Shown here piece by piece: positions 24,801 through 38,600 of a DNA stretch of 64,000 nt (position 1 is its first letter; every line of letters starts with the position of its first letter). The position numbers and the translations under genes were made by a program. The stretch is from NCBI GenBank assembly GCA_963377175.1, contig CAUJNA010001247.1, forward strand, positions 525,606 through 589,605, written 5' to 3'. The notes below the pieces were generated by a model, which did no database searches, was not told the origin of the DNA, and saw nothing but the letters and a program-made list of their open reading frames with translations. The DNA is from Effrenium voratum (taxonomy: Eukaryota > Sar > Dinophyceae > Suessiales > Symbiodiniaceae).

Positions 24801-27800
24801 CGCCCGATTCAGAACCTATTCTTTTTTCCGATTCAGAGACTCTTCTCTCTATTTTCTCCCGATTCAGAAACTATTCTCGCGCGATTCAGAAACTATTTAC
24901 ATTCATTGCCCTGGCACATGGTAAGCACACCCGGTCAAGTGCACCCGCTCAGCTCTGCACACATGCCTGGCACATGGTAAGCGCACCCGCTCAGGTGCAC
25001 CCGCTCAGCACTGCGCGCATGCCTGGCACATGGCACGCGCACCCGCTCAAGTGCACCCGCTCAGCACTGCACATGTAAGCACACCCGCTCCAGTGCGCCG
25101 CCTCGCACATGGTAAGCAACCCGCTCAAGCGCGCCCGCTCGCACGCATGCTTGGCACATGGTAAGCACACCCACTCAAGTGCAGGCGTTCAGCGCTGCTT
25201 GGCACATGGTAAGCGCACCCGCTCAAGTGTCAAGTGCGCCCGTTCAGCGCTGCGCACATGCTTGGCGCATGGTAAGCGCACCCGCTCAAGTGCACACGCT
25301 CAGCAATGCACACATGCCTGTCACAATGCGCACGTGCCTGTCACATGGTCAGCACCCGCTCCAGCGCTGCCCACATGCCTGGCACATAATAAGCCCGCTC
25401 CCGCGCTCAGCACTGCACACATGCGTGGCGCATGGTACGCACACTTGCTCAAGCGCACTCGTTCAGCACTGCACAAATGCTTGGCACATGGTAAGCACAC
25501 CCCCTCAAGCGCACACGCTCCGCGCGCCGGTGCGCGCGGCCACTCCAACAGCAAACGTAGTTCTGCTTTGACCGGGGTCCAGACAGCCAGTTGCCAGGTC
25601 CAGTCTGGCAGCTGGCAGCTCCAGACTGGAAGGTTGGGCTGGCAGCTTCTCTCTGCCAGTTTGAGGGCAACCAACCTGGCAGCTTTAGACTGGTCGAGAT
25701 TGGCGCCAGTCTCGACCTTGAAAGTTGGGACTGGCAGCTAAAGCCTGCTCCAGACTAGAAAGTCGGGACTGGCAGCTCCAGATTGCCATTTGTTTCTGAA
25801 TATTCGTTTCCAAATTCCAGTTTCCGAATCCCCTGCTTTGGTTTTCGAATCCTCGTTTCCCAGCCCTAGTTTCCGAATCCGTCGCTTGTGTTTCCGAATC
25901 CGGCGCTTTAGTCTTCTTAATTTCTAAACCCTAGTTTCGAGTCCGTCGCTTTAGTTTCAAAATCCGCCGCTTTAGTTTCCGAATCCGCCGCTTTAGTTTC
26001 CAAATCCGTCGTTTCTAGTTTTGCAAATCCTAGTTTCCGAATCCGACTTTCTAGTTTCCGAATCCGTCTTTTTAACATTTAGTTTCCGAATCATAGTTTC
26101 CGAATAATGCGCCCCATTAGTTTCTGAATTCGCTGTTTTAGTTTCCGAACACTTAACCTAAAAAAAACACGGGTGATTTGCGGTCAGTGAGGGCAGTCAC
26201 CAGTTGGTGGTGCTTTGTTGTGATGGCTACAGGAAACATTTGTAAGAGTGATGGTCGGAAGGCATGGTCCTTTCCTTTGCGGTTTAGATAGCCGCAAAAG
26301 GGCAACCATACGAAATCAGAGATTTTGTTGTTGTGAAAGCTCATGGAGAAAGGGGATCCCATGAAATTGTTTTTGGTGGACACCAAAAGGACAGGCGAAA
26401 GGTAAAGCGGCTAACATCAAAGGGATGTCCCCTTCTCGATGGTCAAGGTTGTTTTCTGACTGATGGACACATGCTTTGTTTGGTTCAAGAAAACAGGAGC
26501 CAAAGGAGTTTTTTTTTAGATGGTTTAAGGGAAATCAAAAGCGGTTGGGTAGTTTTTTAAAGGCAATGTTGAAGAAACACTTTATCTTTGGCGTTTCTTT
26601 TTGTTTTTCTACAGGGACACCAGAAGGACACATACCTAACAATTTCAATCTCGGAAGGTCATGCATCCAGGTCAAAGACAGGACGAATATGTGTTTTGAA
26701 AGGCTTTCCAACTTTAAACATGTGTTTGGACGTTTTTCGAGACCCCTGCATGGTCATTGGTCTGGGCCCTTTTGGACCTTTTGTCCAAGGGAAAGCCACA
26801 CCGACTCACAGGGCGAAGAATGGAATGCTCGAACGAGGGATCTGTTCAATGTATCAAAGTGCTCATGCAGAGTCTTCAAGAAGGATGCCCCCATCACCCC
26901 CCCTCCCCCTCCCCCAAACACACAGCCCCCCAAAAGACCCTGCTGCACACCCGAGAATCACAAAAGCAGTTCTGAACCACAGGTCACAGCAGCAGAACTG
27001 GCCTGGGTGCTGCAGGAGTACCTCGTCCGGGTAGTTTCTCCGGTGTTTTTTTTTTAATGTGAGGGATTTATGACTCCTGCTAAAAGTTGACTTTTTGACC
27101 CGAGAAACCACTCAGTTTTGTTGGATACTTGATGTTCGGTTTGTGGCGATATTTTTGGTTGGTTGTTGTCTGCCCTCCTTGCTGCAACAGTCGCAAGCTA
27201 TGGGGCCGTTGCAGCTTGGGGCTGGGGCTCCGGAATTGTTCCGACAGCTGCTGTTGGGCATCTGAGAATTCGGTGGGTTTCGTCTATCTGCGAGGTGAAA
27301 TTTGTTCAGATCAAAGGAAACCATGGCAATCGCCCTTTGCTGGGAAGCGCAACCGATCTCGTCCACGTGCATCCGCAACCAGGGGTTCCCAACAAGGTAC
27401 GGAGAGCAGAGCTCGCTGCTCGCTTGGCGCCTAGCGGAAGCGATTCTGCACCGCCAGGCAGCGCCGGGACGTCGCCTTTTGCGAAACGTGATGACTTTGC
27501 CTTTGGTTTCGGATAAAGCTACATGGGCCATTGGCAGTTTTTGGGCGGCCCATGAAGTGCCATGCCAATTGTCTCATGTGATCATATCGAATTTCTTAAA
27601 GCTGAGGCTTCTTTTGGATCTCTGGTCGGGTTTGGCCCGAAGTGAAATCTCTGCAGCATATTGCTTGTCCTTCTAGTGAGACTGGCCCATACCAACAAAA
27701 GGCGGTGGTCTCTTCCCCAGATCAAACGCATCACTTGAGACCTGACACCCTCCCCATTTTCCATTTTGGGCACCACAGCGCTCCCGGAGCCGCTTCGGAT

Positions 27801-29430
27801 CGCGAGGCCGAAAAGGGGTCAGCTTTGACATCCGCAGACCTGGCGGAGGTCTGCCGCGCGGTGCCTCGATGCGAGAGGTCATGAAAGGCACCCAAAGTGG
27901 GGGTGTCTCAAAGGGATTCCTTTTACAGAAATTGGGTTACCCTTTTTGAAAAACACACCCTCTATTCGAGAAACATGTCCTGGATCACACTCGTTTTTCA
28001 TATCATTTGCTGAGGGGGTGTGTCCAGACGGGTGACTGAAGGGAGGTTGAAACAAAAGTTGTTGAGCAGATGTTTTAACAAGGATGAATTGCCCAAGCCT
28101 GCCTGTGCCAACCATTTGAGAGGATGCCCTCTCTTCCAAATTGCCACACTCAAATGGGTTATGAAGGGCTTGTACAAATACAATCCAAAATACCCCAAAA
28201 ACCATGGCATCCCGACAGAGCACGTTCGTTTTCCACGAAAGTGGTGGATCCGCATATCAAGCATAAGCTAACGGGAATGGGGGGGGGTTCCGTGGGTTTA
28301 GCGGGGAATCATCACTCTTGGAGGTTAATTAATCCAAGGTTTAGATTAGCGAAAACCCCTGGCACGGACAGCTTTTGTGGCTTGGATCTATTTGGATTCG
28401 ATCACATTTTGCTTACTTTCGCTCTTTTTTCCCTCCCTGTTCGAATCAAGCCTGATATTTTTTGATTTGGGGCTCTCAAAGTGACCGAGCAAGGTTCCAA
28501 TTGCAGGAAAGTCTCCCCCCCCCCCCAACCAGCACCACCATCCATGGACAATTTTGCAGCACCGCCCTTGTTGAGGGGTTCCGCATTTGGTGGGGTACGC
28601 TATTTTCCGTGTTCCCCTCAGCTGAGATTCCTGCAGCATGGAAACAAAGTAAAGCCTGACTTCAAACAGAACTTGGTATTAACCCAGTTTACCCGAATTG
28701 CTCACCCTTGATTTGCTAGTTTCGGTTCTGAGCCAGGCCAGTGGAGGTTTATGTTAAAGTCCTTGACAACCATAGGAAGTCGCTTTCTCGCGTTTATTCT
28801 GCGTGGCAGGGTGTGTTGTTATTAATGGCTGTTATTTCTTTGGCGTTGTTCGACGTGGGCCCTTCGCTACCAGAGAACGAGCATCGGTCGCATGAATGTG
28901 CTACAAAGGGGATGACATTGGGCACAGTCAGCATCATCGTGTGGATGGACGGAATCCTGCACCACCTGAGAAACCCTGGAATGATTTGATTCCAGTTGAA
29001 ATACCAACAAACAATGGTTTCCCATTGTTTCCTAGTGGGGGAACTGGGGGTGGCTCACCAACAGCATATGTCAGCTGGGGATACATTTTTTTGTTGATTG
29101 AATGTTTCTCTCTTTCTCTCTTTCTCTCTTTCTCTCTTTCTCTCTTTCTCTCTTTCTCTCTTTCTCTCTTTCTCTCTTTCTCTCTTTCTCTCTTTCTCTC
29201 TTTCTCTCTTTCTCTCTTTCCCTCTTTCCCGCTTTCGCTCTTTCTCTCTTTCTCTCTTTCTCTCTTTCTCTCTTCCTCTCTTCCTCTCTGTCTCTCTTCC
29301 TCTGTTTCTCTCTGTCTCTCTTTCTCTCTTTCTCTCTTCCTCTCTTTCTCTCTTTCTCTCTTTCTCTCTGTCTCTCTTTCTCTCTTTCTCTCTTCCTCTC
29401 TTTCTCTCTTTCTCTCTTTCTGTCTTTGTC

Positions 29431-29474
<44 letters not shown>

Positions 29475-29569
29475 TTTTCTTTCTTTCTCTCTGTCTCTCT
29501 TTCTCTCTGTATTTCTTTCTCTCTTTGTCTCTTCCTCTCTTTTTCTCTTTCTCTCTTTCTGTCTTTGTC

Positions 29570-29624
<55 letters not shown>

Positions 29625-32600
29625 CTCTGTCTCTCTTTCTCTCTTTCTCTCTTTGTCTCTTTGTCTTTTCCTCTCTTTCTCTCTGTCTCTCTTTCTCTTT
29701 TTCTCTCTTTTTCTCTTTTGTTTGTCTCTTTTTCTCTTCCTCTCTTTCTCTCTGTCTCTCTTTCTCTCATTCTCTCTTTCTCTCTTTGTCTTTTTGTCTC
29801 TTCGTCTCTTTCTCTCTGTCTTTCTTTCTCTCTTTCTCTCTTTCTCTCTTGCTCTCTGTCTCTCTTTTTCTCTTTCTCGCTTTCAAACTTCTGATTTTCC
29901 TCATTCTCTCTTTCGCTGTTTCGCGCTTTCGCTCTTGCTGTCTTCTTTCGTTTTCTCTTGCTCGCTTTCAACACTTTCTGCCTTCCCTCCTTCTCTCTTT
30001 CATGCTTTCTCTCTTTTGGTATCATTCTCTATTTCTCTCTCTCTCTCTCTCTCTCCGTCTCTCTCTGTATCTATCTGTCTCTCTGTCCCTCTCTCCACCC
30101 CACACACTTTTGAAGGTCGTCCACCCTAGAGTCCGCAGAGGTTGCGCGAGCGAAGTGAATGACACAAAAACAGCAATAGTTCTTCAAGCTTGATCCCAGA
30201 AGGTTCACGGTTTGCTCGGTTAAACGTTTGTGAACATACAGGTTCGGGGTTGGAAGAATGTCCCATGTTGCTGGGAAGCCAAACATGTTTTGCTTAGCTG
30301 CTTCCAAAGCCAAGGTTTGGGAGCATTTTTGTTTTAAATACAATTTGGGTAAATTATTTGAGTTTTGCTTTTGGGGTCTTTTTGACTCAGGTGAAGATCG
30401 TGGACGACCGGGGGCTGCACCCGGCCAAACAGGTCTTCCAGGCAATCCGTGTGCACCTCAATGAGGCGAGGGCTGGCTGTGACCGCAAAAGCCCCTGGAC
30501 CTGTTGGTTTGACAAATGGGTGTGTCGTTTTTTGAGGGTACCCAATATATGTGGTTTCAAAGGGACACCAACAGGAAAACCATAATTTTTGGGGACCTCT
30601 AAGAAGAGACACGCCCAAAGGCTCAACAAGGGTCCCCTTTGTGCTCTTGGGTTAATTTCCAAAGCTCTTGTTGGATCCTTACTGAGAAACAGCAATACAC
30701 ATATGTGTATATATATATATATATGTACATATATATATATATATATTAGATATACATATCTACGGGCTGCCGCCCAGTGCAACCGACCCCAAGCACTTTC
30801 AGCATAGGGAATCTGTCATAGGTTGTCATTGTTGTTTACAGGGCCACTTTCGCAGGGCCTGCTATATTTCCCTGTTTTGGGAAACTATCGCGACATGTAC
30901 ATTTAGTAAGCGGAGAACATTTCCTTTACACAAGTCACTGGTGATGCGGGGGTGTCGAATACAGCCTCACCACGGGTGGTTAGTGGGACATTTGAACTCC
31001 ATGCAATAAGAAATTCAGAAAATGATGACCCTGAACGAAGACGACGACTATTCGAAACACTGCTTTGCTGGGCAGTTGGTTAAGTTTCAAAAGCCTGTCG
31101 CCAACATTTGGGGTACGTAGAAAGAAAACAGTGCTGATGCCCCCCTCGCCCCTCCCCCCTCCCCCGGCCACAACTCGCTACCCTCCAAAAGCCCCAGCCC
31201 TCACTTCGCCAGTTAGGAGATCCGCGAGCTCCGCGCCGCCCTGTGCAGCGCCTTGAAATCGCTGCGCTGCAAGGGCCGCCTCGTGGTGATCACTCTTCGG
31301 CGCCAGGAGGCCTCCGAGGCCCGGAACTTCTTCGACTCACTCCCCGAGTTCCTAGGCTTTAACCACTTTTCGGGTTGTTCGGGCTTGGACCATAAAAGTG
31401 GCAAACAATTCATTGATTCATCGATTCATTGACTCGTTGATTCATCGATTCATTGACTCGTTGATTCATCGATTCATTGACTCGTTGATTCATCGATTCA
31501 TTGACTCGTTGATTCATCGATTCATTGACTCGTTGATTCATCGATTCTCATTGATTCATCGATTCATTGACTCGATTGATTCATCGATTCATTGACTCGT
31601 TGATTCATCGATTCATTGACTCGTTGATTCATCGATTCATTGACTCGTTGATTCATCGATTCATTGACTCGTTGATTCATCGATTCATTGACTCGTTGCA
31701 TTGACTCATCGATTCATTGACTCGTTGATTCAATCGATTCATTGACTCGTTGATTCATCGATTCATTGAGCTCGTTGATTTCATCGATCATTGACTCGTT
31801 GATTCATCGATTCATTGACTCGTTGATCTCATCGATTCATTGACTCGTTGATTTCATCGATTCATTGACTCGTTGATTCATCGATTCATTGCTCGTTGAT
31901 TCATCGATTCAATGACTCGATTGACTCGTTGATTCCTCGATTCATAACTCGTTGAGTCACGATTCATTACTCGTTGATTCATCGAATCAATTGACTCGTG
32001 ATTCATCGATTCATTGACTCTGGATTCATCGATTCATTGACTCGTTGAATCATCGATTCATTGACTCGTTGATTCATCGATTCATTGACTCTTGAATCAT
32101 CGATTCATTGACTCGTTAGATTCATCGATGCATTGACTCGTTGATTCATCGATTCATTGACCTCGTGATTCATCGATTCATTGACTCTTGATTCAGATCG
32201 ATTCCATTGACTCGTTGATCTTCATCGATTCATGACTCGTTGATTCATCGATTCATTGACTCGTGGATTCAACGATTCATTGACTCGTTGATTCATCGAT
32301 TCATTGACTCGTTGATTCATCGATTCATTGACTCGTTGATTCATCGATTCATTGACTCGTTGATTCATCCGATTCATTGACGCGTTGAATCATCGATTAC
32401 ATTGACTCGTTGATTTCATCGATTCATTGACTACGTTATTCATCGATTCAAAGTGACTCGTTATTCATCGATTCATGGACTCGTATTGATCTCATCGATT
32501 CCAATGACTCGTTTTATTCATCGATTCATTGACTCGTTGATTCATCGATTCATATGACTCGTTGATTCATCGATTCATTGACTCGTTGATTCATAGATTC

Positions 32601-35600
32601 ATTGACTCGTTGATTCATCGATCATTGACTCGTTGATTCATCGATTCATGTGACTCGTGATATCCATCGATTCATTGACCGTTGATTCATCGATTCATTG
32701 ACACGATGATTCATCGATTCATTGACTCTTGATTCATCGATTCATTGACTCGAGATTTCATCGATTCATTGACTCGTTGATTCATCGATTCATTGACTCC
32801 GTTGAATCATCGATTCATTGACTCGTTGGATCCATCGATTCATTGACTCGTTGATCTCATCGATTCATTGCTCGTTGATTCTCATCATTCATTGGACCTC
32901 CGTGATTACGATTCATTGACTCGTTGATTCATCGCTCTCATTGACTCGTTGATTCTATCGATTCATTACTCGTGATTCCATCGATTCATTGACTCGTTGA
33001 TTCATCGAATTCATTGGACTCGTTGATTCATCGATTCAATGACTCGTTGATTCATCGATTCATTGACCTCGTTGATTCATCGATTCATTACTCGTTGATT
33101 CATCGATTCATTGACTCGTTGATTCATCCGATTCATTGACTCGTTAAAAAAAAAAAAAAAAAAAAATATTCATCGATTCATTGACTCGTTGAATCATCGA
33201 TTCATTGACTCGTTGATTCATCGATTCATTGACTCGTTTGATTACATCGATTACATTGACTCGTTGATTCTCGATTCATTGACTCGTTGATTCATCGATT
33301 CATTACTCGTTGATTTCATCGATTTCATTGACTCGTTGATTCATCGATTCATTGACTCGTTGATTCATCGAATCATTGACTCGTTGATTCGCATCGATTC
33401 ATTGACTCGTGATTCATCGATTCATTGACTCGTGGATTCATCGATTCATTACTCGTTGATTCTATTCGATTCATTGACTCGTTGAGTCATGATTCATTGA
33501 CTCGTTGATTCATCGATTCATTGACTCCGTTGATCATCGATTCATTGACTCGTTGATTCATCGAATCATTGACTCTTGATTCATCGGATTATTGACTTCG
33601 CTGATTCTTCGATTCATTGCCTCTTTGATTCATCGATTCATTGACTCGTTTGATTCATCGATTCATTGACTCGTTGATTCATCGATTCATTGACTCGTTG
33701 ATTCATCGATTCATTGACTCGTTGATTCATCGATTCATTGACTCGTTGATTCATCGGTTCCATTGACTCGTTTGATTCCATCGGATTCATTGACTCTTGA
33801 TTCATCGATTCATTGACCCTCGTTGATTCCATCGATTCATTGACTCGTTGATTCATCGATTCAATTGACTCGTTGATTCATCGATTCATTGACTCGTTTG
33901 ATTCATCGATCATTGACTCTTTGATTCATCGATTCATTGACTCTTGATTCATCGATTCATTGGACTCGTTTGATTCACGATTCAATTGACTCGTTGATTC
34001 ATCGATTCATGTGACTCGTTGATTCATCGATTCATTGACTCGTTTGATTTCAACGAATTCATTTGACTCGTTGAATCATCCGAATCATTGACTCGTTTAT
34101 TCATCGATTCATTGACTCGTTGATCATCGATTCCATTGACTCGTTATTCATCGATTCATTGACCATCGTTATTCATCGATTCATTTGACTCGTTGATATC
34201 ATCGATTCATTGACTCGTTGATTCTCGTTCATTGACTCGTTTGATTCATCGATTCTTTGACTCCGTTGATTTCAATCGATACATTGATCGTTGATTCATC
34301 GATTCATTGACTCGTTGGATTCTCGAATCATTTACACGTTGATTCATCGATTCATTGACTCGTTTATTCATCGATTCAATTGACTCGTTTGATTCATCGA
34401 TTCATTGACTCGTTGATTCATCGATTCATTGACTCGTTGATTCATAGATTCATAGACTCGTTGATTCATCGATATCAATTTGACTCGTTGATTCATCGAT
34501 TCATTGACTCGTGATTCATCGATTCCATTCGACTCGTTGATGTCATCGATTCATTGACTCGTTGATTCATCGATTCATTGACTCGTTGATTCATCGATTC
34601 GATTGACTCGTTGATTCATCGATTCATTGACTCGTTGATTCATCGATTCATTGACTCGTTGATTCATCGATTCATAGACTCGTTGATTCATCGATTCAAT
34701 TGACTTCGTTGATTTCATCGATTCATTGACTCGTTGATTCACGATTCATTGACTCGTTGATTCATCGATCATTGCTCGTTGATTCATCGATTCATTGACT
34801 CGTTGATTCATCGATTCATTGACTCGTTGATTCATCGATTCATTGACTCGTTGATTTCCTCGAATTCATTGACTCGTTGATTTCATCGTATTCATTGACT
34901 CGTTGATTCATCGATTCATTACTCGTTGATTCCATCGATTCATTGACTCGTTTGATTCATCGAATTCATTGACCCCCTCCCCCGGTTATTGAATCATTCG
35001 ATTCATTGACTCGTTGATTCATCGATTCATTGACTCGTTGATTCATCCGATTCATTGACTCGTTGAATTCATCGATTCATTGACTCGTTGATTCATCGAT
35101 TCATTGACCTCGTGATTCATCGAATCATTGACTCGTTGATTCATCGATCCTGGGCTCAAGGACCTTCATCGATCATTTGACTCGCAATCGCTCAACTCAC
35201 GTGCCCCTTAGGGTTCATCATTCATTGACTCTTGATTCATCGAATCATTACTCGTGATTCCTCGATTCATTGACTCGTTGATTCATCGATTCATTGACTC
35301 TTGATTCATCGATTCATTGACTCGTTGATTCATCGATTCATTTGACACGTTGTTCCATCGATTCATTGACACGTTGATTCATCGATTCATTGACTCGTTG
35401 ATTTCATCGATCATTGACTCGTTGATTCATCGATTCATTGACTCGTTGAATTCCTCGATTCATTGACCTTGCCGTTGATTCATCGATTCATTGACTCGGT
35501 GATCATTGATTCAAAGATTCATTGACTCGTTGGATTCATCGATTCATTGACTCTTTGATTCATCGATTCAGTGACCTCGTTGATTCATCGATTCATTGAC

Positions 35601-38600
35601 TCTGATTCATCGATTCATTGACTCGTTGATTCATCGATTCAATGAACTCGTATGAATTCATCATTCATTGACTCGGTGATTCATCGATTCATTTGACTCG
35701 TTTGATTCATCGATTCATTGCTCGTATTGATTCATCGATTCATTGACTCGTTGATCATCGATTCATTGACTCGATGATTCATCGATTCATTGACTCGTTT
35801 GAATCATCGATTCATTGACTCGTTGATTTCGAGCGATCATTGACTAGTTGATTCATCGATTCATTGACTCGTTGATTCATCGAAATTCATTGGAACTAGT
35901 GATTCATCGATTCATTGACTCGTTGAGTCATCGATTCAGTGACTCGTTTTGAATCATCGATTCATTGACCTCTTTGATTCATCGATTCATTGACTCGTTG
36001 ATTCATCGATTCATTGACTCGTTGATCACGATCATTGACTCGTTGATTCATCGATTCATTGACTCGTTGATTCATCGATTCATCTGACACGTGATTCATC
36101 GATTCATTGACTCGTTGATTCATCGATTCATTGACTCCTTTGCTTCATCGATTCATTGACTCGTTGATTCTTCGATTCATTGACCGTTGATTCATCGATT
36201 CATTGACTCGTTGATTCATCGATTCATTGACTCGTTGATTCATCGATTCATTGACTCGTTGATTCATCGATTCATTGACTCGTTGATTCATCGATTCATT
36301 GACTCGTTGATATGTCATCGATTCATTGACCTCGTTGATCTCATCGATTCATTGAACCCTCGTTATTCATCGATTCATTGACTCGTTGATTCATCGATTC
36401 ATTGACTCGTTGATTCATCGATTCATTGACTCGTTGAATCATCGAGTCATTGACTCGTTGATTCATCGATTCATTGACTCGTTGATTCATCGATTCATTG
36501 ATTCGTTGATTCACGATTCATTGATTCGTTGAATTCATCGATCATTGACTCGTTGATTCATCGATTCATTGATTCGTTTATTCATCGATTCATTGACTCG
36601 TTGATTCTCGATTCATTGACTCGTTGATTCATCGATTCATTGACTCGTTGATTCATCGATTCATTGACTCGTTGATTCATCGATTCATTGACTCGTTGAT
36701 TCATCGATTCATTGACTCGTTGATTCATCGATTCATTGACTCGTTGATTCATCGATTCATTGACTCGTTGATTCATCGATTCATTGACTCGTTGATTCAT
36801 CGATTCATTGACTCGTTGATTCATCGATTCATTGACTCGTTGATTCATCGATTCATTGACTCGTTGATTCATCGATTCATTGACTCGTTGATTCATCGAT
36901 TCATTGACTCGTTGATTCATCGATTCATTGACTCGTTGATTCATCGATTCATTGACTCGTTGATTCATCGATTCATTGACTCGTTGATTCATCGATTCAT
37001 TGACTCGTTGATTCATCGATTCATTGACTCGTTGATTCATCGATTCATTGACTCGTTGATTCATCGATTCATTGACTCGTTGATTCATCGATTCATTGAC
37101 TCGTTGATTCATCGATTCATTGACTCGTTGATTCATCGATTCATTGACTCGTTGATTCATCGATTCATTGACTCGTTGATTCATCGATTCATTGACTCGT
37201 TGATTCATCGATCATTACTCGTTGATTCATCGATTCATTGACTCGTTGATTCATCGATTCATTGACTCGTTGATTCATCGATTCATTGACTCGTTGATTC
37301 ATCGATGACTCATCATCGATTCATTGACTCGTTGATTCATCGATTCATTGACTCGTTGATTCATCGATTCATTGACTCGTTGTTTCATCGATTCATGACT
37401 CGTTGATTCATCGATTTCATTGACATCGTTGATTCCATCGATTCATTGACTCTTGATTCATCGATTCATTACTGTTGATTCATCGATTCATCTGACTCGT
37501 TGATTCATCGAGTCATTGACTCGTTGATTCATCGATTCATTGACTCTTTGATTCATCGATTCATTGACTCGTTATGCATCGATTCATTGATTCGTTGATT
37601 CATCGATTCATTGATTCGTTGATTTCATCGATTCATTGACTCGTTGATTCATCGATTCATTGACTCGTTGATTCATCGATTCATTGACTCGTTGATTCAT
37701 CGATTCATTGATTCGTTGATTCATCGATTCATTGATTCGTTGATTCATCGATTCATTGACTCGTTGATTCATCGATTCATTGATTCGTTGATTCATCGAT
37801 TCATTGATTCGTTGATTCATCGATTCATTGACTCGTTGATTCATCGATTCATTGACTCGTTGATTCATCGATTCATTGAACACGTTGATTCAATCGATTC
37901 ATTGACTCTTTGATTCATCGATCTCATTGATTCTTGATACATCCGATTCATTGATTCCGTTGATTCATCGATTCATTGCTCGTTGTTTCATCGATTCATT
38001 GATTCTTGATTCATCGATTCTTGATTCGTTGATTCATCGATTCTTGATCGTTGATTCATCGATTCATTGACTCGTTGATTCATCGATTTCATTGACTCGT
38101 TGATCATCGATTCATTGACTCGTTGATTTATCGATTCATTGATTCGTTGAATTGTTGATTCAGTGATTCGTTGATTCAAATCGATTCAATGATTCGTTGA
38201 TTCATCGATTCATTGATTCGTTGATTCATCGATTCCATTGACTCGTGATTCATCGATTCATTGGACTCGTGTGATTCATCGATTCATTGACTCGTTGATT
38301 TACGATTCATGATTCGTTGATTCATCGATTCATTGATTCCGTTGATTCATCGATTCATTGACTCGTTGATTCATCGATTCATTTGACTCGTTGATTCATA
38401 GATTCATTGACTCGTTTGATTTATCGATTCATTGATTCGTTGATCATCGATCATTGATTCGTTTGATTCATCGATTCATTGATTCGTTTGAATCATCGAT
38501 CATTGACTCGTGAATTCAACGATTCATTGACATCGTTGATTCATCGATTCATGGACTCGTTGATTCATCGATCCATTGACTCGTTGATTCATCGATTCAT

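Noticed and set aside
28896..30193. 330-360-residue Ser/Leu/Phe-rich and Arg/Glu/Lys-rich proteins
   Set aside because: They are translations of the CTCTTTCT tract in several frames and both strands; no sequence feature beyond the repeat.
35147..35218. Second spliced-leader relic (TGGGCTCAAGGACC) in the satellite
   Set aside because: Only GGCTCAAG matches the leader, and there is no gene downstream.
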